A stretch of DNA of 64,000 nt from Mycolicibacterium moriokaense (lineage in GTDB: Bacteria; Actinomycetota; Actinomycetes; Mycobacteriales; Mycobacteriaceae): contig NZ_QQBJ01000020.1 in the NCBI RefSeq assembly GCF_003347205.1, forward strand, positions 1 to 64,000, in the 5' to 3' direction. This document shows, piece after piece, positions 37,997-50,700 of the stretch. Made by a program: the position numbers and the translations under genes. The notes below the pieces were generated by a model. The model worked only from the letters and a program-made list of their open reading frames with translations, was not told the origin of the DNA and did no database searches. Positions within the stretch are counted from its first letter, which is position 1; each line of letters opens with the position of its first letter.

Positions 37997-38617
37997 ATGA
38001 CTGACTTCGACGAACCCGCCACCCGCGAGCGCGAGGAGGAGAAGGGCGACGAGCAGAACCGCGACGAGCAGAACCGCGACGAGCAGAACGAAGCCCTGGA
38101 GTCGGAAGCGTCACAGAACGGCGACGAATCGGTGACGACGACGGGCGAGGATCTCGAGGACCGCCTCGTCGCAGAGGGCGAGATCGCCGGCGACTATCTC
38201 GAGGAACTGCTCGACATCCTGGACTTCGACGGTGATATCGACCTCGATGTGGAGGGCGACCGCGCGGTGGTCAGCATCGACGGCGGCGAAGACTTGACCA
38301 AGCTCGTCGGTCGCAAGGGCGAGGTGCTCGACGCGCTGCAGGAGTTGACGCGGCTGGCGGTGCACCAGAAGACGGGCGAGCGGAGTCGGCTGATGCTCGA
38401 CATCGCGCGCTGGCGCCGCAAGCGCCGCGACGAACTGGCCGCGCTGGGCGACAAGGTCGCACGCCGGGTGCTGGAGACGGGCGAGCGCGAGCAGCTGTCG
38501 CCAATGACGCCGTTCGAGCGCAAGATCGTGCACGACGCGGTGGCGGCGGTCGCGGGGGTGCGCAGCGAGAGCGAGGGCGTCGAGCCGGCGCGCCGTGTTG
38601 TCGTGCTCGCCGACTGA
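37997..38617 (+). CDS. khpB: KhpB/Jag-family RNA-binding protein (KH and R3H domains)
   Basis: A 206-aa protein with an acidic N-terminal region, a KH domain (about 70-150, including LVGRKGEVLDALQELTRLAVHQKTGER) and an R3H domain (about 150-206, with MTPFERKIVHDAVAAVAGVRSES.G). KhpB/Jag proteins bind RNA and affect cell elongation in Gram-positive bacteria. The N-terminus contains the tandem repeat DEQNR (three copies, 38048-38089). It lies 35 bp after yidC, the usual context. Confidence 0.92.
   Translation: MTDFDEPATREREEEKGDEQNRDEQNRDEQNEALESEASQNGDESVTTTGEDLEDRLVAEGEIAGDYLEELLDILDFDGDIDLDVEGDRAVVSIDGGEDLTKLVGRKGEVLDALQELTRLAVHQKTGERSRLMLDIARWRRKRRDELAALGDKVARRVLETGEREQLSPMTPFERKIVHDAVAAVAGVRSESEGVEPARRVVVLAD
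38048..38089 (+). repeat. 15-bp tandem repeat in khpB
   Basis: GACGAGCAGAACCGC occurs twice in tandem (38048-38062, 38063-38077), followed by a 12-base partial copy (38078-38089). It encodes DEQNRDEQNRDEQN in the acidic N-terminal tail of KhpB. Copy number is likely to vary between strains without frameshift. Confidence 0.8.
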
Positions 38618-38643
38618 CGGAGTTACAGGCATGTAGTTCGTAG

Positions 38644-40357
<1,714 letters not shown>

Positions 40358-40361
<4 letters not shown>

Positions 40362-41335
40362 CCCAGCCGACACGACGGAAGAGCGGCCTCGGCCGCGGCC
40401 TCGCCTCGTTGATTCCGACCGGCCCGGCCGATTCCGATGAGGCCACGATCGGGCCACGAATGGGTGACGCCGCCGCGGATGTGGTGCTCGGCGGGCCGCC
40501 GCCCGCGCAGGACACGGTCGGTGCCGTCTACCGCGAGATCGACCCGTCGACGATCGAACGCAACCCGCGCCAGCCCCGGCAGGTGTTCGACGAGGAGGCC
40601 CTCGCCGAACTCGTGCACTCCATCCGCGAGTTCGGCCTCATGCAGCCGATCGTGGTGCGCTCGATCACCGATCAGCCCGGCGGCACCCGCTACCAGCTGG
40701 TCATGGGGGAGCGGCGTTGGCGGGCGGCCCAGGAGGCGGGCCTGGCGACGATCCCGGCGATCGTCCGGGAGACCGCCGACGACAGCATGCTGCGTGACGC
40801 CCTTCTGGAGAACATCCATCGGGTGCAACTAAACCCGCTGGAGGAGGCGGCCGCCTACCAACAGTTGTTGGACGAGTTCGGGGTCACCCACGATGAACTC
40901 GCCGCCCGGATCGGACGGTCCCGGCCCTTGATCACGAACATGATCCGACTGCTGCGTCTGCCCATCGCGGTGCAGCGTCGCGTCGCCGCGGGCGTGCTCT
41001 CGGCCGGGCATGCGCGCGCGCTGCTCTCGCTGGAGGCGGGGCCCGAGGTGCAGGAGGAACTCGCCGCCCGCATTGTCGCGGAGGGCCTGTCGGTGCGCGC
41101 CACCGAAGAGGCGGTCACGCTGGCAAACCGGGGCGATGGGTCGACTCCGAGCGCACCGCGCCGCAAGCCGATCCACATGCCGGGTTTGCAGGATGTTGCT
41201 GAGCGGCTGTCGACCGCCTTCGACACCCGCGTGACGGTCAGCCTGGGCAAACGAAAAGGCAAGATCGTTGTCGAGTTCGGGTCGGTCGACGACCTACAGC
41301 GGATAGTCGACCTGATGAATGCTGCAAAGACCTGA
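40358..41335 (+). CDS. parB: ParB, parS-binding CTPase clamp
   Basis: The centromere-binding protein (325 aa). It opens with [21 protein letters not shown], the ParA-interaction motif. The ParB/Srx CTPase domain shows [21 protein letters not shown] and [13 protein letters not shown]. The helix-turn-helix reads [26 protein letters not shown], and a C-terminal dimerisation domain ends the protein. The GTG start overlaps the parA stop as GTGA. It closes the operon; a 217-bp gap follows. Confidence 0.95.
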
Positions 41336-41552
41336 ACTAGGACACGGGGAAATTACGTCACTGTGACACATCCATCACGGCGTGCTCGGGTAATCGCGCG
41401 CCCCCGAGGAATTTCCATGCGCGGCAACGCCTTTGGTAATCCGGGTCGTGCCGGGTGAGCTTGCGTGAAGAAATCGGGTGTACCGGCCCGCGGACTCCTA
41501 TCCTGGAATGGCGGCCCGAGACATCGACGCCGCATCGACCCCGGGAAGTTCA

Positions 41553-42332
41553 GTGACAGCGCGAATCACGCCCCTTCGCCTCGAAGCGTTCGAGCAGCTG
41601 CCCAAGCACGCCCGTCGCTGCGTGTTCTGGGAGGTCGATCCGTCCACGCTCGGGGGAGACGCCCACCTGAGTGACCCCGAATTCGAAAAAGAAGCATGGC
41701 TGTCGATGGTGATGTTGGACTGGGGGTCCTGCGGGCAGATCGCTGCATCCTTGCCGGCCGGCGGACGCACCGGCGCCGACGACGCGGGGGAGGACTGCGG
41801 CGACGCGCCGTGTCTGGGTTACGCGTTCTACGCGCCGCCGAGCGCGGTGCCGCGGGCGCGCCTGTTTCCCAGCGGCCCGGTCAGTGCCGACGCGGTGCTG
41901 CTCACCTCGCTCGGCATTGATGCGGGCGCCGCGCACACGAGAAGCGGCATGGACCCGAGCGCCGACGGTCTGTCGCAGAGCCTGATCGTCGCGGTCGTAG
42001 GCGACCTGGTGCGACGCGGGGTGCGGGCGCTGGAGGCGTTCGGCCGTACCGAGGCGACCGCCGAGTTGGCCGATCCCCGCCTGGTGCCGGCCGAGTTGGC
42101 GCCGGTGGTGGAGGTGCTCGGCGACTGTTCGGTGGACCAGTGCGTGCTGGACGCGGATTTCCTGGAGCAGGTCGGATTCGTCGAGGTGTCGAAGCATCGC
42201 TACTTCCCACGGCTGCGCCTGGAGTTGGAGAGCGGTCTGGGCTGGAAGGCCGGCGTCGAGGCCGCGCTGGAACGCCTGCTGGAGTCGGAGAAGCTGAAGC
42301 AACCTGTCGGCGCGGGGTCGAACATCGCCTGA
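41553..42332 (+). CDS. GNAT-like protein (Rv3916c-type), function unknown
   Basis: A 259-aa protein that in this position in mycobacteria is annotated as a possible acetyltransferase. Support for a GNAT fold is modest: a Pro-rich loop with LGYAFYAPPSAVPRARLFPSGPVSADAVLLTSLGID, then LIVAVVGDLVRRGVRALEAFGR and VDQCVLDADFLEQVGFVEVSKHRYFPRLRLEL, which resembles a GNAT C-terminal strand pair. The GTG at 41553 has GGGAAG upstream; the frame is open further 5'. It follows parB in the same direction but with a 217-bp gap, so it probably has its own promoter. Confidence 0.75.
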   Translation: MTARITPLRLEAFEQLPKHARRCVFWEVDPSTLGGDAHLSDPEFEKEAWLSMVMLDWGSCGQIAASLPAGGRTGADDAGEDCGDAPCLGYAFYAPPSAVPRARLFPSGPVSADAVLLTSLGIDAGAAHTRSGMDPSADGLSQSLIVAVVGDLVRRGVRALEAFGRTEATAELADPRLVPAELAPVVEVLGDCSVDQCVLDADFLEQVGFVEVSKHRYFPRLRLELESGLGWKAGVEAALERLLESEKLKQPVGAGSNIA

Positions 42333-42334
42333 CC

Positions 42335-42361
42335 GACGGCCGCTGGCCAACGTCGGCCGTC
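42335..42361 (+). terminator. Hairpin terminator after the GNAT-like gene
   Basis: An 8-bp GC stem GACGGCCG/CGGCCGTC (42335-42342, 42354-42361) with an 11-base loop starts 2 bases after the stop codon. There is no U tract, as is common for mycobacterial terminators. The rest of the gap to 42542 shows no recognisable gene. Confidence 0.55.
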
Positions 42362-42542
42362 AACAGCGAGCGTGTCACCGGGTCGACGTTCTTCAACGAT
42401 TCGCCCGCTTGCGCTCCAGACGGTGCTGCGCTTGCTGTGCGTCAGCGGGGCCGACTGTGATTCCGAAAGCGAAACCGCGGCGCGTTTCCCGGCGGGGAGC
42501 CGAAACCAGGTGGCGGGCAACGCTTTACACGACGCCAGTCCG

Positions 42543-43313
42543 TTACCGCATGCTCGGTCTGCGCGCGCTGACAGCGATGAAGCCGCCCTGCGGGTCCGCA
42601 ACCACCGCGCTGCGAAAGCCCGGCGTGTCGGTAGGCGGCATCACGACGTGACCTCCTAGGGCCGTGGTGTGCTGGGTGATCGCGTCGGTATCCCGAACAG
42701 CGAAATTCACGCTCCAGTGCTGCGGGACCGCCGTGTCGTCAGTTGCTGTCACGACAGCCACGACCCGTCCGGATAGCCGCCAGCGAGAGAACGTAGCGGT
42801 GGACATTGTGTCCAATTGCCAGCCGAACACGTTGCCGTAGAACTCTCGCGCCCGCACGACGTCTGCGGTGTGCAACGAACTCATCGCCCACGTATTTGGC
42901 TCATTGATCACTTCGGCACCGCTGAGGCTGCCCATTCCTGGCTGCCATAGACAGAAGGGGACACCAGTGCTGTCGGTGATGGTCGCAACACGTCCGCCTT
43001 GAGCGTCGACCGGATCCGTCAGCCGCGTTCCCCCGTACCGCTCGGCCCGGGTGATCACCTGCTCGATGTCATCGACGCGCACATGTGTCCTCCACGTGGC
43101 CGGCGAGGACGATGTGGCCTGTCCAACGCCGGCAACCAGGCGTCCGGCGTGGCGTGCCGCGAAGTAGTCGCCGTCGACACCATCCGGCATGGCAACGGCG
43201 TCGTCGAAACTCCATCCGAGCAACGGCCCATAGAAGCGCATCGCCGCGTGCGGCTCGGGTTGCGCGGTGTCGACCCAGCACGGCGCACCGGACGGGTAGT
43301 CGTCATTCGTCAT
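42543..43313 (-). CDS. VOC (glyoxalase-fold) protein with two domains
   Basis: A 256-aa protein made of two vicinal-oxygen-chelate modules: about 8-125 (GAPCWVDTAQPEPHAAMRFYGPLLGWSF... ITDSTGVPFCLWQPG) and about 135-250 (NTWAMSSLHTADVVRAREFYGNVFGWQL... VVADPQGGFIAVS). It resembles the CFP30/Rv0577-type family. The substrate is unknown. The ATG at 43313 (TNDDYPSGAPCW) has AGAGG upstream. A palindromic operator lies 25 bp upstream, and a second VOC gene is divergent. Confidence 0.85.
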   Translation of the reverse strand: MTNDDYPSGAPCWVDTAQPEPHAAMRFYGPLLGWSFDDAVAMPDGVDGDYFAARHAGRLVAGVGQATSSSPATWRTHVRVDDIEQVITRAERYGGTRLTDPVDAQGGRVATITDSTGVPFCLWQPGMGSLSGAEVINEPNTWAMSSLHTADVVRAREFYGNVFGWQLDTMSTATFSRWRLSGRVVAVVTATDDTAVPQHWSVNFAVRDTDAITQHTTALGGHVVMPPTDTPGFRSAVVADPQGGFIAVSARRPSMR

Positions 43314-43337
43314 AGGCGGCGCCTCTGATATCCGACA

Positions 43338-43354
43338 TGACAACAACGTTGTCA
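43338..43354. promoter_or_regulatory. Palindromic operator between two VOC genes
   Basis: TGACAACAACGTTGTCA is a perfect 7-bp inverted repeat with a 3-base spacer. It sits 25 bp before the minus-strand VOC gene, where it would overlap the promoter. Its size suits a TetR, MarR or ArsR dimer. No such regulator is encoded next to it. Confidence 0.6.
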
Positions 43355-43453
43355 TAGAACCTGGGGACGGCTCCATCCACCGCCAGTCTGGCAGGGAGAC
43401 GGGCCAAGCCCGGCACTCACCTGGGCGCTGAACCCCCTCGTAGGCTGGTGCGC

Positions 43454-43864
43454 GTGTCCTCCATCTGGCCTGTTCTGCACTACGACGACGCGACGACAGC
43501 GCTGCGGTTCCTCGTCGAGGTTTTCGGCTTCCACGAGGTTCTTGCCGTAACCGACGAGGACGGTGACATCGCGCACGCGGAGGTGAGCTGGCCGGGCGGG
43601 GGTTGCCTGGTATTCGGCTCGACCAAGCACACCGACAGCGTCCACGGAGCGATGAAGTCAGGCGCCAGCGCTGTATACGTCATCACTGGCGACGTAGATG
43701 CAGTGCACAATCGGGTGCTCCGCGCTGGCGACGCCACCGTCGTCCGGGCACCGAACAACACCCAGTTCGGCTCGGGCGCTGACACCTACGCATTCACCGC
43801 AGCCGACCCCGAGGGCAATCTCTGGACGTTCGGCACCTACACAGGTACGCGCCGCGGGCTGTAG
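43454..43864 (+). CDS. Single-domain VOC (glyoxalase-fold) protein
   Basis: A 136-aa glyoxalase/bleomycin-resistance-fold protein: SSIWPVLHYDDATTALRFLVEVFGFHEVLAVTDEDGDIAHAEV then DPEGNLWTFGTYTG. It belongs to the group often annotated as bleomycin-binding or PhnB-like; the function is not known. The GTG at 43454 has AGG 9 bases upstream; an in-frame GTG at 43448 is an equal alternative. It is divergent from the two-domain VOC gene and convergent with cwlM 27 bp away. Confidence 0.8.
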   Translation: MSSIWPVLHYDDATTALRFLVEVFGFHEVLAVTDEDGDIAHAEVSWPGGGCLVFGSTKHTDSVHGAMKSGASAVYVITGDVDAVHNRVLRAGDATVVRAPNNTQFGSGADTYAFTAADPEGNLWTFGTYTGTRRGL

Positions 43865-43891
43865 GAGGGTCTCACTACGGCCGCCGGCCTT

Positions 43892-45079
43892 CTAGCTGCG
43901 GCTGGCCTGCTCCACCGAGAGTTCGTGTGCGAGAAGCTCTGCGAACGTGAAGGTGCCGGTCGGACGGTCGTTCTTGCCCAGAAGGTACAGCCGCTTGACC
44001 GCGGCCAGGATGCCCTCGGCGATGGCGTCGCGGGCCTGGGTGGACACCAGCATGCCCCGGTCACGGGGATTGGTGATGTAGCCGACGTCCACCTGGACGG
44101 TCGGCATCCGGGTAAGCCGCAGCAGATCCCATGTGCGGCCGTGGGTCCGGCAGTCACGTAATCCGGTGCGCGCCACCACTTCTCGCTGAATGAAGTCGGC
44201 GAGATTGCGGCCGATGGTCGAGACGGACCCGTGCGAATTGCCGAAGTGAAACGATGCGACACCGTTGGCCGAGGCGCTGGCCTGGGTGGCACAGCGCAGG
44301 CTGATCATCAGATCGGCGCCGACGGTGTTGGCCGTCATCGCGCGTTCGGCGTCGGACGGGCTGCGGTTGGGGGGCCGGGACAGGAACGTCTCCATGCCGA
44401 TGGCGGTCATCCTGCCCTCGAGGCGGCTGCCCAGGTCCCACAGGATGTCGGCCTCGCTGATCGGACCGGTGGAGGCGCTTGTGATGGGGCCGTGATCGGC
44501 GCCGCCGCGGCCCGGGTCGATGATGATGCGTTTGCCGGACAGGCGCGGGCCGGACCGGCGGACCATCTCCTCCTCGCGGATGGCATGGATGGAACCGCCG
44601 GTGACACGCGAGCCCAGGAAGTACAAGGAGCGCAACGTCTCCGGACCGCAGATGCCGTCCGGCGCCAGCCCGTACTCCCGTTGATATGACATCAGCGCGT
44701 TGTGGGACTGCAGTCCGAAGTGACCGTCCACCAGGCCGGTGTAGAACCCGAGGTCCTGAAGCCGCGCCTGAAGGGTGGCGACGTCGTCGCCGTACATCGG
44801 CGCACCGAACTGGTGGCTGAGAATGCGGGCGCCGAGCCGGTAGGACGCCTCTTTGAGCGCGCGGTAGGTCGCTTCGCCGACGATGCCGTCGACCAGCAGC
44901 CCCCGATGCTGCTGGAACGCGCGTACGGCCTCGTCGAGTTCGAGGTCGAAGAAGTCCAGCGCGACGTGCTTGCCTGTGCTGAGGTCTGCATCCGGGCTGT
45001 CGACCAGCCCGAGCGCCGCGAGTGCGGTGCGGATCTCGGTGACCGCACCCCCGCGGTCACCGCGACGCAGACTCGACAT
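43892..45079 (-). CDS. cwlM: CwlM, pseudo-amidase activator of MurA
   Basis: A 395-aa protein with two N-terminal peptidoglycan-binding-like domains (about 5-75 and 95-155) and a C-terminal amidase_3 domain (about 184-368). Zinc-site residues are changed: IDPGR191GG in place of IDPGHGG, SLR262 in place of SLH, and VD331VGY in place of VEVGF. This fits the known role of CwlM as a non-catalytic protein which, once phosphorylated by PknB, activates MurA. Thr374, Thr376 and Thr378 lie in the C-terminal tail where that phosphorylation occurs. A separate 133-bp gap precedes the trx genes. Confidence 0.93.
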   Translation of the reverse strand: MSSLRRGDRGGAVTEIRTALAALGLVDSPDADLSTGKHVALDFFDLELDEAVRAFQQHRGLLVDGIVGEATYRALKEASYRLGARILSHQFGAPMYGDDVATLQARLQDLGFYTGLVDGHFGLQSHNALMSYQREYGLAPDGICGPETLRSLYFLGSRVTGGSIHAIREEEMVRRSGPRLSGKRIIIDPGRGGADHGPITSASTGPISEADILWDLGSRLEGRMTAIGMETFLSRPPNRSPSDAERAMTANTVGADLMISLRCATQASASANGVASFHFGNSHGSVSTIGRNLADFIQREVVARTGLRDCRTHGRTWDLLRLTRMPTVQVDVGYITNPRDRGMLVSTQARDAIAEGILAAVKRLYLLGKNDRPTGTFTFAELLAHELSVEQASRS

Positions 45080-45212
45080 GACTTGGCCCTTTCGTAACGC
45101 ATATCAGCGGCGGTCCAGCGCTGACGATTGCAGGACAGGCTAAGTGGAATTATCTCAGAAGCAGGCCCGATTCAAGAAAACGCCAGGCGAGTCGCCGCCG
45201 CAGGGCGGGGTG

Positions 45213-45550
45213 TCAGACGACGTCGGAGATCTCGCGCAGCAGGGCGGCCTTGCCTTTGGCGCCGACGATGCGCTTCACCGGCTCGCCGTCCTTGAACAGG
45301 ATCATGGTGGGGATCGACACCACCTGGAAATCGCGCGCCGTGGACGGGTTGGCGTCGACGTCCAGCTTGGCCACCGTCAGCGCACCCGCCTTCTCACCCG
45401 CGATCTCCTCCAGCACCGGCGCGACCATCTTGCACGGGCCGCACCAGGTCGCCCAGAAATCGACCAGCACGGGCGTGCTGCTCGACAGCACGTCGTCGGA
45501 GAACGAGTCGTCGGTGACGTTCACCGTCTTGCTCGTCTTCTCTGCACCGG

Positions 45551-45554
<4 letters not shown>
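45213..45554 (-). CDS. trxA: Thioredoxin (TrxC/TrxA)
   Basis: A 113-aa thioredoxin with the redox site W37-C38-G-P-C41 in [20 protein letters not shown] and the cis-Pro loop [14 protein letters not shown]. It reduces protein disulfides using electrons from TrxB. Called trxC (Rv3914) in M. tuberculosis. It overlaps trxB by 4 bp, giving a trxB-trxA operon on the minus strand. Confidence 0.95.
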
Positions 45555-46534
<980 letters not shown>

Positions 46535-46637
46535 GTGAGCCTTTCTGCCTGCCGGATAGCGGAGCACCGGTATCACTGCGGCACGGGTACAAACACCAGG
46601 GTAAGCCGGGGTGTTCCCGCAGCGCCGTCTGGCTGCG

Positions 46638-47000
46638 TCACGGGCGCGTTGTCGCGGTGCCGGGGGTAGCCGCGGGCGGCGACGACACCGTGATTCGCTC
46701 GGCGGTCGGGCCCGGGGGGAAACGCGGCGCGGAGTGGGAGTGCAGCAGCACCGCGATCGCGACGGCCACCGCGGCCGCGACGGCGCCGATCCCGATCACG
46801 AGGGCGACGACGCGCAGCGGGCCCAGTCGCGGCAGGCCGGCGGTGGCCGAGTGGGCGGGTGGCGGCGCCGAACGCAGGGCGGCCCCGATGCGCGCGGTGA
46901 CGGAGGCGGGCACCCCGGGAGCAGAATCGGCGTCGGCGCCCAGGTGCGCGAGCGCTCGGCGCACGTCCTCTTCGGGAAGCCCGGTTTCGCCGTCCCGCAT
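46638..47000 (-). CDS. rsmA: RsmA, probable membrane anti-sigma factor for SigM
   Basis: A 120-aa protein with a cytoplasmic N-terminal half (about 1-62), one transmembrane helix (about 63-86, [23 protein letters not shown]) and a short external Pro/Thr-rich tail. No zinc-binding anti-sigma motif is visible. Identity rests mainly on position 14 bp after sigM and on overall shape (Rv3912-like). The membrane topology fits release of SigM by an external signal. Confidence 0.8.
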   Translation of the reverse strand: MRDGETGLPEEDVRRALAHLGADADSAPGVPASVTARIGAALRSAPPPAHSATAGLPRLGPLRVVALVIGIGAVAAAVAVAIAVLLHSHSAPRFPPGPTAERITVSSPPAATPGTATTRP

Positions 47001-47014
47001 TCACCCATAGTGAC

Positions 47015-47596
47015 TCACCGGCGTGGCGCCGTGGTGAGCCGGCACGGCGGACCGGCGTCGAAGTACCCGAGCGCCTCGGCGAGTTTTGCGCGGGCACGCG
47101 AGCAGCGGCTCTTCACCGTGCCCTGCGCGATCCCCAGCAGCCGGGCGGCGTCGGCCACCGAGTACCCCTGCATGTCGACGGCGACCACCGCGGCGCGCTG
47201 CTCGACGGGCAGCCGCATCAGCGCGCGTTCCACCATGATCGCGGTGTCCACCCGCGGGGTGTGGTCGCCGACGGGGGCGTTGTCCTCGGTGAGTTCGGTG
47301 GTGGGGCGGGACTTGTTGCTGCGCAACCGATCCAGGCACGCGTTGACGACAATCCGATACAGCCAACTGCTGACCGCCGCATCCCGGCGAAACGATCCCG
47401 CGTTGCGGTGCGCGGACAGCAACGCGTCCTGCAGCGCGTCGGCGGCGTCCTCGGGGTCGCGGCTGGTCAGCACCGCCAGCCGGTACAGCTGCCGCTGATG
47501 GCGGTAGAACAGTTCCTCGAACGCGTACTTCTCACCCGCGACGTGCGCCGCCAGCAGTTCGGCGTCGCTGCGATCACCGTCGGCAATGCTCCCCAC
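47015..47596 (-). CDS. sigM: SigM, ECF-family sigma factor
   Basis: A 193-aa ECF sigma factor with region 2 (about 25-90: FEELFYRHQRQLYRLAVLTSRDPEDAADALQDALLSAH... SSWLYRIVVNACLDRLR) and region 4 (about 125-180: RLPVEQRAAVVAVDMQGYSVADAARLLGIAQGTVKSRCSRARAKL). In mycobacteria SigM controls ESX-type and surface-lipid genes late in growth. The GTG start is preceded by TAGGGT 6 bases upstream, so its mRNA may be leaderless. rsmA follows 14 bp later, the usual sigma/anti-sigma pair. Confidence 0.93.
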   Translation of the reverse strand: MGSIADGDRSDAELLAAHVAGEKYAFEELFYRHQRQLYRLAVLTSRDPEDAADALQDALLSAHRNAGSFRRDAAVSSWLYRIVVNACLDRLRSNKSRPTTELTEDNAPVGDHTPRVDTAIMVERALMRLPVEQRAAVVAVDMQGYSVADAARLLGIAQGTVKSRCSRARAKLAEALGYFDAGPPCRLTTAPRR

Positions 47597-47703
47597 AGCC
47601 GAACCCTAAGCACGCCTGCACACCCGTTCTTGCACAAGTTTCGGTCGGGTCCGCTGACTTGGCGGTTCGACCGGCCGCGTCTTGGGATAACCGGGATGAC
47701 CCG

Positions 47704-50700
47704 CTAGCCCGCCGCCTTCACGGTGATCTCGGCGATGTCGGAGCGGCTCTCGCCGTTCACCTGCCCGAGGGTGGACACCCAGACGAGGAGGTTCGACGTC
47801 GGCGCCGCGTTGTTCACCTTGATGGTGTTGGAGCCGGGCTTGAGCGGCGTGGCAGGCGTCAGCACGGTGGTGTCGGACAGCGACGACGGTGTCGGGGACT
47901 GCGCCGAGCGGATCTCGACCGACGTGCCGGTGCTGTTCAGGTCGATGGTCACCTCGCCGACCGCGGTGGGCTGCGGCAGCTGCAACATCAGCCCGACGCC
48001 GTTCTTGAAGTTGGGGAACGGCACGGCGTCGGTGTAGGTGTCGATGGGCCACACCGTGGACTTGTCGCCGTCGATGGCCAGCGGCGCTGCGTCCGGGGCG
48101 TCGGCCTCACCTTCGGGTGAGAACACCGTGGCCTTGACGGGTTTGACGGTGGCACCCGCCGGACCGCCGCCGCCGCCTCCGCCCCCTTCGGCAGATGTCG
48201 TGGGTGCGCTGAGACCGAGTTCGTCCTGCGAGAAGCCGCCGACGTCGCCGAAGATCCCCTTCAGCACCGAGGCCAGCACCAGCAGCGCGACGACGAGCAC
48301 CGCGGCGCCGACGCTGAGCCCGATGATCAGCCCCTTGCGCCTGCGGGCGGAGACCTCGGGGTCGTCGGGGGCGCCGGTGCGGACCCTGGCGGCCCGCACC
48401 GGCGCCGCCGGCTCGTCGACGGGGTTGATCAGCTCGGTGCGATCGGCGATGGCGGTGGCCTGCTGAAGCAGGTTCAGCAAGGTCGGGGCGCTGCGGATGC
48501 CGCCGCCGGCCTGCACTGAGCGCGCCGCCGCGGCCGAGATCTGGAATGGGATCTCCCGGTTCACCGAGCGAGGCTCGATCGGCTCGCCTGCGGCGTCGAG
48601 TTCGGCCGGTTCCAGCCCGCTGCGCACACCGGACTCGTGCAGCGGCCAGCGATTGGTCAGCAGGGCGTACAGCGCCGCCCCGATGCCGCGGATGTCGTCT
48701 TCCGGAGTGGCGTCAGGCATCGTCGCGGGGAACGCCAGCGCCACGTCGCCCTCGATGCTCACCCGTACCCGGCTGGGATGATCGATCGACATCGCGACGC
48801 CTGCGCGGTGGGCCTGCTCCGCGGCGGCCGCCAGGGTCTGCATCGCGCGCGCCCCGCCGATCGGCGACGGCGACGTCTCGGCCACCTCCTGCAGGGAACC
48901 GCCGCGGATCCATTCGCTGACGATGAGGCCGCCCGACCCGGTGTTGGCGACATCGAGGATGCGGGCGATGCCGGGGCTCTCGATCCGGCTCAGCCGCAGC
49001 GTGCGGTCCAAGATCTGCTGTAACTCGTCGTCGGACAACGCGGCGTCGGGGTCGACGAAGGTCAGGGCGACCTGGCGGTCCAGGGCGGTGTCGAGCGCCT
49101 GCCAGAACTGCAGGTTGGGCGGCCCGCCGTGGAAGACCAGCAGCCGGTAGCGGCCGCCGCCGATGGTGGCGCCCGGGATCAGATGAACGTCCTCGTCGGA
49201 GGTCGCCGCCTCGATCGGCGGCTCGCGCGGGATGTCGAAGGGCAGCCCCTCGCGGGACGGGTCGCCGCCATAGTCCGACGGCGGCCTGCCCGACGTCGGC
49301 GGGGACACCGTGCTGACCGGCGTTGTCCCCGCATCTGGCTGCTCGGCGTCGCCACCCATCCGCGGGGCGTCGGCCGGGACGTCGGCGGGCACGTCGGGCT
49401 CGAAATCGTCTGCGGTCGGGCGCGGCATCTTGGTGGTCGCACCATTGTCAGGTAGGGGTGCGGAGCCGCCCGCGGATTCGTCGGTCACCGCTGGTCCTTT
49501 CCGCAGCCGTGCTCCGGCAACCGGGGCCGGAGGCCCGCGCCAGGCGGCCGCCGGGCTGTGACGACCCCGCGACGCGAGCGAATTCCTCTGTTCAGGGTAC
49601 GTGAGAGGGGGCCCTGGGCGGGCTCGGACGGGCTCGGCAGCCGCATGTCCGGCTACTTTCGGGGTCCTGCCGAGGCGTCTCCGCGCCGCGGCGAGTGCGG
49701 CCTGCGCGTCGGGCACCCGGGCGGCGAGCAGCACCGCGGCGATGATCGGCAGCATGATCAGCCCCAGCACCAGCAGCCGCACCATCGACCCGCCGCCCCC
49801 GTGCTCGGTCAGCGACTGCAGGCCGGCGAGTTGGTCGACCACGTGAGCGACCAGGCCGGCGAGCAGCGAGGCGGCGGTGGCGACCAGGACGGTGCGCACC
49901 ACGTCGAGGCTGATGAGCCGCCCGCCGGGCGGATTCAGGTTGGCGCGCAACAGGATATAGCCGACGACGGCACCGGCGAGGAACCCGACGCCGTTGGCGA
50001 GGCCGAGGTATCCGGCGACCAGTTGCCGGTCGGCGGTCAGGTGCGGCGCGGCCAGGGAAGCCGCGATCTTGACGGTGGTGATGACGACGATCACCGCGAT
50101 CGGTGTCCACGGTTGCTCGCGCGCGTAGAACACCCGAAGCTGAAGCAGCACCAATGCATACGGGATCAGGGTGAAGGCCGACAGGGTGATCGCCATGCCC
50201 AGATAGCCCGCGTCGACGTCGCCGAAGTTGCCGTACGCGAACAGCGCGCTGCCGATCGCGGGCCCGGCGACGGTCATGAACGCGACGATCGGGATCAGCG
50301 TCACCATGGTCAGCCGCGTCGCCAACGACAGGTCGGCCAGCACCGCGGGGGTGTCGTCGGCGGCCGCGTTGCGGCTCAGCCGCGGCATCACCACGGTCAG
50401 CACCGTCACGCCGATCATGCCGAACGGGAGCATCAGCACGAGCCACGTGTAGTTGTAGATCGCCGGACCCGACGCCGCCGCGGCGCTGGCGATCTGGTTT
50501 CCGACGATCAGCCCGACCTGGCTGATCAGGACGTAGAGCACCATCGCCGCCGCCATTCCGCCGAACCGGCGGAGGCGGTCGTCGAGGCCCCACAGCGGCC
50601 GCAGGCTGATCCGTTCCTTGCGGATCGCGATGAGCAGAACGGCCGTCTGCGCGAACACACCGAGCGTGGTGCCGATGCCGAGCACCAGCAGCTTGGCGTT

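Noticed and set aside
42333-42542. Short frames in the gap after the GNAT-like gene
   Set aside because: No ribosome-binding site, no domain; only the hairpin at its start is convincing.
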